Of a stretch of DNA of 64,000 nucleotides, positions 60,601 through 64,000 are shown piece by piece. A program made the position numbers and the translations under genes. The notes under the pieces are model-generated. The model made no database searches and was not told where the DNA came from. It saw only the letters and a program-made list of their open reading frames with translations. Source of the stretch: Mactromeris polynyma (taxonomy: Eukaryota; Mollusca; Bivalvia; Venerida; Mactridae); NCBI GenBank assembly GCA_032209605.1, contig JASFXZ010000072.1, positions 682,001-746,000 of the forward strand, read 5' to 3'. Every line of letters starts with the position of its first letter. Positions within the stretch are counted from its first letter, which is position 1.

Positions 60601-62916
60601 CTCTTCACTTTAGGAGTTGACTTTAGTTCTGTTTTGGATTTGGAGGTTTGTGACCCCTCTGACTGAGGCTTAGCCTCGCTCTGAGATTTCGAAGTAGTTT
60701 GTTTAGATTTGGGTGTCTCTTCCTGGTTTTTCACTTGTATACTGGAATCTCTATCTACTGTAGAGTCTGGCTTAATAGACTTTGAATCCTGGAAATGAAA
60801 ACATATATGCTAGAGGTATAGTCGGACCTCGTTTATTCGACAACCTTCTATACAAATACTTGATAACATCAGAAATAAATATCAGGTCCCATTGTATCTA
60901 CTTATGCACATCAAATTGACATGGGATATTCCAAACCATGTATTATTCGAAATACAATTTGGACCCGATGAATTCGAATGAACGAGTTCTGACTGTATCT
61001 AATTAAATATTGGTAATTTCAGACGTATTTCAACAACATTATTGTAGCTCAGCAATCATCAGAATCATCTATTCAACAACATAATATCACATGATCAGTG
61101 CACAAGATATATATATATCTTCATTCCAACATCAATACATCTTGTACACTGACAGTGTATTTCATGCACCTGTGACAGTAAAATAAACCAAACAAAGACT
61201 GAAATGTGAGATTTTAGTGAAATACAGTTGGAACAAAAAGAAACACAAGTGGTATGTAAGCTGTGGCAAGCGGCGTAGAAAATATGTGAACACTCAATCA
61301 AAGTTTAATATATCACATAAACTTCATCAGTATCATATAAATATCTGTATATCAATAATTAATACAAAGTCATCTCTTTAAACAAAACACTATCAATTAT
61401 AAATATTATTACCACTTGACCACAGAGGCCCGGCAATGTGAGATTTTACTTATAATTAGTTCACCCAGTTTTGTGGAAAAAAATTGTGAATCAACAGAAA
61501 CTTACCTCTTTTATACTCTTTTCATTTGTTTTTGACTTTCCAGCACCTTGAGATTTCTGGAAAAGGAAAGAAATTCTTTTTACATGGATAATGTTAAAAA
61601 CTATAACACAACTCTTCAATGAATAATAGTTCTCTGAACCAAGCACCAATAATTACAATTGTATGTATACAATAAAGCCTGAAAATTTCAAAAACTCAAA
61701 ACGGACTTTTACTTTAATTTATTTGCGTCTTCTGAAAATTTCTGCTTTTACAGTTGCTGGGTTTTCGAATGTAGCCTTCATTAAAACCTGTCTTACCTTA
61801 TTTGGAAGTTCCGGCGACTGGGTGGTCGACACAACACTGCCATCCTGTATAGCACCCTCTTTACAACTTGGACAGATGTATTCTTCATTATCTTTCTCCA
61901 TCTCGGCCCCGCGTGCCTTTGTAATACCCACACAACTACCGTGAAACCATTCCTCGCACTTGTCACAACAGATCATGAACCTGATACAGAATTATGATGG
62001 AATTCTAGCACATTAACCTGATACAGAATTATGATGGAATTCTAACACATTAACCCGATACAGAATTATGATGGAATTCTAGAACATTAACAGCAGATCA
62101 TGAACCTGATACAGAATTATGATGGAATTCTAACACATTAACCTGATACAGAATCATGATGGAATTCTAACACATTAACCCGATACAGAATTATGATGGA
62201 ATTCTAGCACATTAACAGCAGATCATGAACCTGATACAGAATTATGATGGAATTCTAACACATTAACCCGATACAGAATTATGATGGAATTCTAGCACAT
62301 TAACAGCAGATCATGAACCTGATACAGAATTATGATGGAATTCTAACACATTAACAGCAGATCATGAACCTGATACAGAATTATGATGGAATTCTAACAC
62401 ATTAACCTGATACAGAATTATGATGGAATTCTAGCACATTAACCCGATACAGAATTATGATGGAATTCTAGCACATGAACAGCAGATCATGAACCTGATA
62501 CAGAATTATGATGGAATTCTAACACATTAACCTGATATAGAAATTATGATGGAATTCTAACACATTAACCTGATACAGAATTATGATGGAATTCTAGCAC
62601 ATTAACCTGATACAGAATTATGATGGAATTCTAACACATTAATATCAGATATTTAGCGATTTGAGTGCAATATGAGATCAGCAAGTAATCTATTGGTAAT
62701 TATTCAACACACAAATTTCAAAACTGGACAATTAAGTGTAAAATTTGTAATTTGAGTGCTGAATGTAAGAATGCATGATAATCCCGGGCCCAGATGGATA
62801 CAGTGCATACCTTTGATTATGTGGTTGTCGACAGATACAGTAGAGTTGATCAGGATCTTCAAAATCTTCATCATTTTCATCATCTTCATATTCTGGTTCA
62901 GATTGTTCTTCATCAT
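39785..62916 (-). CDS. DIDO1: DIDO1/PHF3-family protein (PHD, TFIIS-M, SPOC), 5'-incomplete
   Basis: Nuclear protein family whose PHD finger reads H3K4 methylation and whose SPOC domain binds the phosphorylated RNA polymerase II tail. Twenty exons, all GT-AG and phase-consistent: 62916-62811, 61980-61797, 61556-61506, 60788-60480, 58550-58497, 57957-57790, 57035-56885, 56098-55942, 55507-55348, 54536-54420, 53932-53801, 51970-51803, 50613-50456, 49718-49568, 49172-49083, 48325-48130, 47870-47689, 44416-44272, 43443-43345, 42693-39785. The start lies beyond the window. The order PHD, zinc knuckle, TFIIS central domain, SPOC, RS-rich tail matches long DIDO isoforms. Invertebrates often have one gene for DIDO1 and PHF3, so the symbol is by family. 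The 54-bp exon at 58550 is the least certain. Confidence 0.88.
42780..43340. other. intron with a short duplication
   Basis: 'CAAATCTACCAGGTACTTGT' occurs twice (about 42773 and 42837). A C run lies at about 43306-43318. Nothing else was seen. Confidence 0.5.
43345..44416 (-). CDS. DIDO1: two linker exons of the DIDO-like gene
   Basis: Exons 44416-44272 (Ser/Thr-rich, ends SFDPIVKEYSHVTEQ) and 43443-43345 (EMAIEPVGDDPLDLNAPYDP, then KEAMKEVAKPKK). No domain. The joins are in phase. Confidence 0.78.
44456..44690. repeat. 39-bp minisatellite, 6 copies, from a tRNA-like SINE head
   Basis: Unit TAGTGGTATAGGTGTAGAGA followed by GTCTGACCATTGTGAGACA. It is followed by GATCCGCAGGTGGAAGGTTTGAATCCTG, where GGTTTGAATCC is a near B-box. 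TAGTGGTATAGG is A-box-like. The array therefore looks like an expansion of the 5' half of a SINE. The open frame through it follows the 13-codon period. Confidence 0.8.
45375..45735. repeat. 31-32-bp minisatellite, 11 copies
   Basis: Unit GGTTGGGCCATGTCTATAGG followed by TAGGTTACGGCA. It lies in the intron between exons 47689 and 44416 of the DIDO-like gene. Confidence 0.9.
46469..46650. mobile_element. pogo/Tigger-type MITE, copy 2
   Basis: TA-CAGTCGGACGGGGTTTATTC at the left and GAACAAGGTCCAACTG-TA at the right. The CAGTC ends with flanking TA are the mark of pogo/Tigger-like elements. Length about 180 bp, non-coding. Confidence 0.8.
47160..47325. repeat. dispersed repeat, copy 2
   Basis: Collinear with 31706-31860 over several blocks: GGATGTTTTTGGAGGCT, TTTATAGAATTAAAC, AAGTATTGCATAAT, TTTGAAGAGCGGAAGATTTTT and ATTATGTACATT. 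Confidence 0.55.
47433..47590. repeat. 19-bp minisatellite, 8 copies
   Basis: Unit CACGTTTTGGTCACTTATA. It lies about 100 bp downstream of the donor of exon 47870-47689 (minus strand). The 19-residue repeating open frames are artefacts of the period. Confidence 0.9.
47689..49718 (-). CDS. DIDO1: SPOC domain exons of the DIDO-like gene
   Basis: Exons 49718-49568 (PTLWKGFIYMQDVSKFVTTA), 49172-49083 (LCGRISPEHVWDYLNKVKQS), 48325-48130 (DICVIRFIPG, then KDFYIVPLASHSKIPSVLKP) and 47870-47689 (MLLGVIIRNKVKR and a Ser/His-rich end). These reproduce the SPOC fold in order, including the final 'FDGPG...LLG(V/L)IIR' strand. Confidence 0.92.
50456..51970 (-). CDS. DIDO1: linker exons with a Cys pair, DIDO-like gene
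   Basis: Exon 51970-51803 contains HLFDANCKICTGKL, the conserved 'LFD..CK.CTG' block between the TFIIS and SPOC domains of DIDO/PHF3. Exon 50613-50456 is a helical, charged segment (VVKEVLKAIQRAKEDERKEQ). Confidence 0.85.
50867..51048. mobile_element. pogo/Tigger-type MITE, copy 3
   Basis: TA-CAATCTAACCTTGTTTATTC at the left, GAACAAGATCCGACTG-TA at the right, and the shared block AGATCAGGTCCCGATGTAAC inside. Confidence 0.75.
52205..52430 (+). repeat. tRNA-derived SINE fragment
   Basis: A B-box-like GGTTCAAACTCC at 52311 is followed by a tail with 'GAGGTGAGAAAGTTGTCAGC', a block I know from molluscan SINE tails. The A-box part is decayed. Confidence 0.5.
52428..52768. repeat. VNTR grown from the SINE tail, 7 copies
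   Basis: Core CCCAGGGACACTGGTTAGGT followed by CAACTGACTGGATGACTTAAATA. The first units are about 58 bp and later ones about 42 bp because the GGTGGTAGGTAA part is lost. Confidence 0.85.
52800..53747. repeat. 63-69-bp satellite, about 13 copies
   Basis: Unit contains TATCAATTTCCATGGTTCAA, AGTATTACAATTTGACCTCT and CTAGGGCAACAACTTCTTCT. The period is 69 or 63, both multiples of three, so long open frames run through it on the plus strand (up to 290 codons). They are antisense to the host gene and are not supported as proteins. Confidence 0.92.
53801..57035 (-). CDS. DIDO1: TFIIS central (M) domain exons of the DIDO-like gene
   Basis: Exons 57035-56885 (TLTGEKAPVESELKSWLQ lead-in), 56098-55942 (Ser-rich, then IRLNVRKGLRDALAA), 55507-55348 (EEELFKYFKDTDSKYKAKYR), 54536-54420 (GLFRKILNRKIRASKLVRMS, then ADELANKELAQWRE) and 53932-53801 (TIEMIKQIETEHLNEP and an acidic end). 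Together they give the whole three-helix-bundle domain that contacts RNA polymerase II in TFIIS relatives. Confidence 0.9.
55040..55195. repeat. 66-bp direct duplication
   Basis: 'GAGACATGTGTATGGTTGCA ... AACAATATCATACAGTA' occurs twice back to back in the intron between exons 55348 and 54536. Confidence 0.8.
57790..57957 (-). CDS. DIDO1: zinc-knuckle exon of the DIDO-like gene
   Basis: 56 codons with CFSCNTRPPRRDSLYCSDEC followed by RQKHA. The Cys-x2-Cys...Tyr-Cys-Ser...Cys...Lys-His pattern is the second small zinc motif seen between PHD and TFIIS domains in DIDO proteins. Confidence 0.85.
58265..58500. repeat. 21-bp minisatellite, 11 copies, copying a splice donor
   Basis: Plus-strand unit CATACAGTAACACCCACCTTT (or CATTT). 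On the minus strand each GAAAGGTGGGTGTTACTGTAT unit carries the donor context AAAG|GTGGGTG of exon 58550-58497, and the array starts exactly at that donor. Confidence 0.9.
58745..60440. repeat. 88-bp satellite, about 19 copies
   Basis: Unit contains ATTCACAATCCATGAATGTG, GCATGTGTACTGGTGAGTAA, CCCAGGGAGCGATCATTTAT and AGAAATAAGTATAAGTTGTA. Copies differ at a few sites, with two or three sub-variants interspersed (GTGT/GCGT, GAAATAAG/GAAGTAAG). It ends about 35 bp from the donor of exon 60788-60480. Confidence 0.93.
60480..61556 (-). CDS. DIDO1: low-complexity basic exons of the DIDO-like gene
   Basis: Exons 61556-61506 (17 codons) and 60788-60480 (103 codons). Lys/Ser/Thr-rich and probably disordered, ending with the basic helix KKRDLVEKRKRVIQMVKEE. 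Likely a linker with nuclear localisation signals (inference). Confidence 0.75.
60818..60997. mobile_element. pogo/Tigger-type MITE, copy 4
   Basis: TATAGTCGGACCTCGTTTAT at the left and AACGAGTTCTGACTG-TA at the right, same inner blocks as the other copies. It lies in the intron just upstream of exon 60788-60480. Confidence 0.78.
61797..62916 (-). CDS. DIDO1: exons encoding the PHD finger of the DIDO-like gene
   Basis: Exon 62916-62811 is acidic (EPEYEDDENDEDFEDPDQ) and ends in LYCICRQPHNQ. Exon 61980-61797 begins FMICCDKCEEWFHGSCVG and ends the finger with YICPSC. All Cys4-His-Cys3 ligands are present, and the Trp of EEWFHG is in the place of the aromatic-cage residue that reads methyl-lysine. 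The split codon (AG|G, Arg) joins the exons cleanly. Confidence 0.92.
61981..62642. repeat. 37-bp minisatellite copying a splice acceptor
   Basis: Basic unit CCTGATACAGAATTATGATG followed by GAATTCTAACACATTAA. About every second or third unit carries an extra CAGCAGATCATGAA. On the minus strand this reads TCTGTATCAG|GTTCATGATCTG, a copy of the acceptor and first 12 bases of the second PHD exon. About 16-17 units. Confidence 0.9.
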
Positions 62917-62959
62917 CTGTAAATTACACAGAAACAGCTTTGTTATCAGTCCTATCAAC

Positions 62960-64000
62960 TCAACATCAATCCTTGGTACCCAGGCTATATCGTAACATAT
63001 ATGATACCCTGGGCAAACCATCCTCGGTACCCAGGCTATATCATAACATATATGATACCCTGGGCAAACCATCCTTGGTACCCAGGCTATATCATAACAT
63101 ATATGATACCCTGGGCAAACCATCCTCAGTACCCAGGCTATATCATAACATATATGATACCCTGGGCAAACCATCCTCAGTACCCAGGCTATAACGTAAC
63201 ATATATGATACCCTGGGCAAACCATCCTTGGTACCCAGGCTATATCATAACATATATGATACCCTGGGCAAACCATCCTTGGTACCCAGGCTATATCATA
63301 ACATATATGATACCCTGGGCAAACCATCCTCAGTACCCAGGCTATAACGTAACATATATGATACCCTGGGCAAACCATCCTCAGTACCCAGGCTATAACG
63401 TAACATATATGATACCCTGGGCAAACCATCCTCAGTACCCAGGCTATACCGTAACATATATGATACCATGGGCAAACCATCCTCGGTACCCAGGCTATAC
63501 ATAACATATATGATACCCTGGGCAAACCATCCTCGGTACCCAGGCTATATCGTAACATATATGATACCCTGGGCAAACCATCCTCGGTACCCAGGCTATA
63601 TCAAAACATATATGATACCCTGGGCAAACCATCCTCGGTACCCAGGCTATATCATAACATATATGATACCCTGGGCAAACCATCCTCGGTACCCAGGCTA
63701 TATCATAACATATATGATACCCTGGGCAAACCATCCTCGGTACCCAGGCTATATCATAACATACATAATACCCTGGGCAAACCATCCTCGGTACCCAGGC
63801 TATATCATAACATATATGATACCCTGGGCAAACCATCCTCGGTACCCAGGCTATATCATAACATATATGATACCCTGGGCAAACCATCCTCGGTACCCAG
63901 GCTATATCATAACATATATGATACCCTGGGCAAACCATCCTCGGTACCCAGGCTATATCATAACATATATGATACCATGGGCAAACCATCCTCGGTACCC
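62960..64000. repeat. 51-bp satellite, about 20 copies, runs off the window
   Basis: Unit ATGATACCCTGGGCAAACCA followed by TCCTCGGTACCCAGGCTATA and TCATAACATAT. The period is 51, so all frames stay open for long stretches on both strands. It begins about 40 bp upstream of the acceptor of the first PHD exon and continues past 64000. Confidence 0.93.

Noticed and set aside
62704..63989. ORFs of up to 290 codons repeating 17 residues
   Set aside because: Translations of the 51-bp satellite on either strand. Open frames follow from the period.

Overview
This is a eukaryotic window, most likely from a mollusc and probably a bivalve. Coding sequence is split by GT-AG introns, the DNA is AT-rich, and the window is crowded with transposon debris, tRNA-derived SINE-like pieces and intronic minisatellites. 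No rRNA, CRISPR array or bacterial operon was seen. The organism call is an inference from protein families and repeat styles that I recognise.

Layout. (1) 1-5.2 kb: transposon remnants: a 740-bp element with terminal inverted repeats, a LINE endonuclease fragment, a foldback repeat, and a TIR-bounded element filled with ~161-bp tandem units. (2) 5.5-6.5 kb: weak signals for a small-exon minus-strand gene. (3) 6.8-17.5 kb: a decayed Maverick/Polinton. It has an intron-containing protein-primed DNA polymerase B, two small basic proteins of one type, a packaging ATPase with an N-terminal zinc finger, a DD35E integrase, and an opposite-strand CARD-RING protein. A 2.6-kb unrelated insertion sits in the polymerase. 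Frameshifts, stops and deletions show that this copy is dead. (4) 17.7-24.5 kb: mostly non-coding, with a weak two-exon gene next to a 17-bp satellite and a second LINE endonuclease fragment. (5) 24.7-29.9 kb: a nearly perfect 2.6-kb tandem duplication. Each copy carries a transposase-type C-terminal zinc-finger ORF and a Tc1/mariner N-terminal relic. (6) 30.2-35.6 kb: two convergent paralogues for small secreted cysteine-rich proteins (VWC-like). The plus-strand one has two alternative last exons, each with its own polyadenylation signal. (7) 39.8-62.9 kb and beyond the window: a large minus-strand gene of the DIDO1/PHF3 family. I place 20 phase-consistent exons encoding a PHD finger, a zinc knuckle, a TFIIS central domain, a SPOC domain and an RS/RD-rich tail. 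Its 5' end lies past a 51-bp satellite that runs off the window.

How the parts relate. The DIDO1/PHF3-type protein would act in the nucleus, reading H3K4 methylation and binding RNA polymerase II. The two small cysteine-rich proteins would be secreted. The Polinton genes form a virus-like replication, packaging and integration set, plus one probable host-type apoptosis/immunity gene. The most notable window-wide pattern is that most minisatellites begin within about 150 bp of an exon boundary. Four of them directly abut or duplicate a splice site. In the VWC-like gene this gives four successive in-frame splice donors 30 nt apart.
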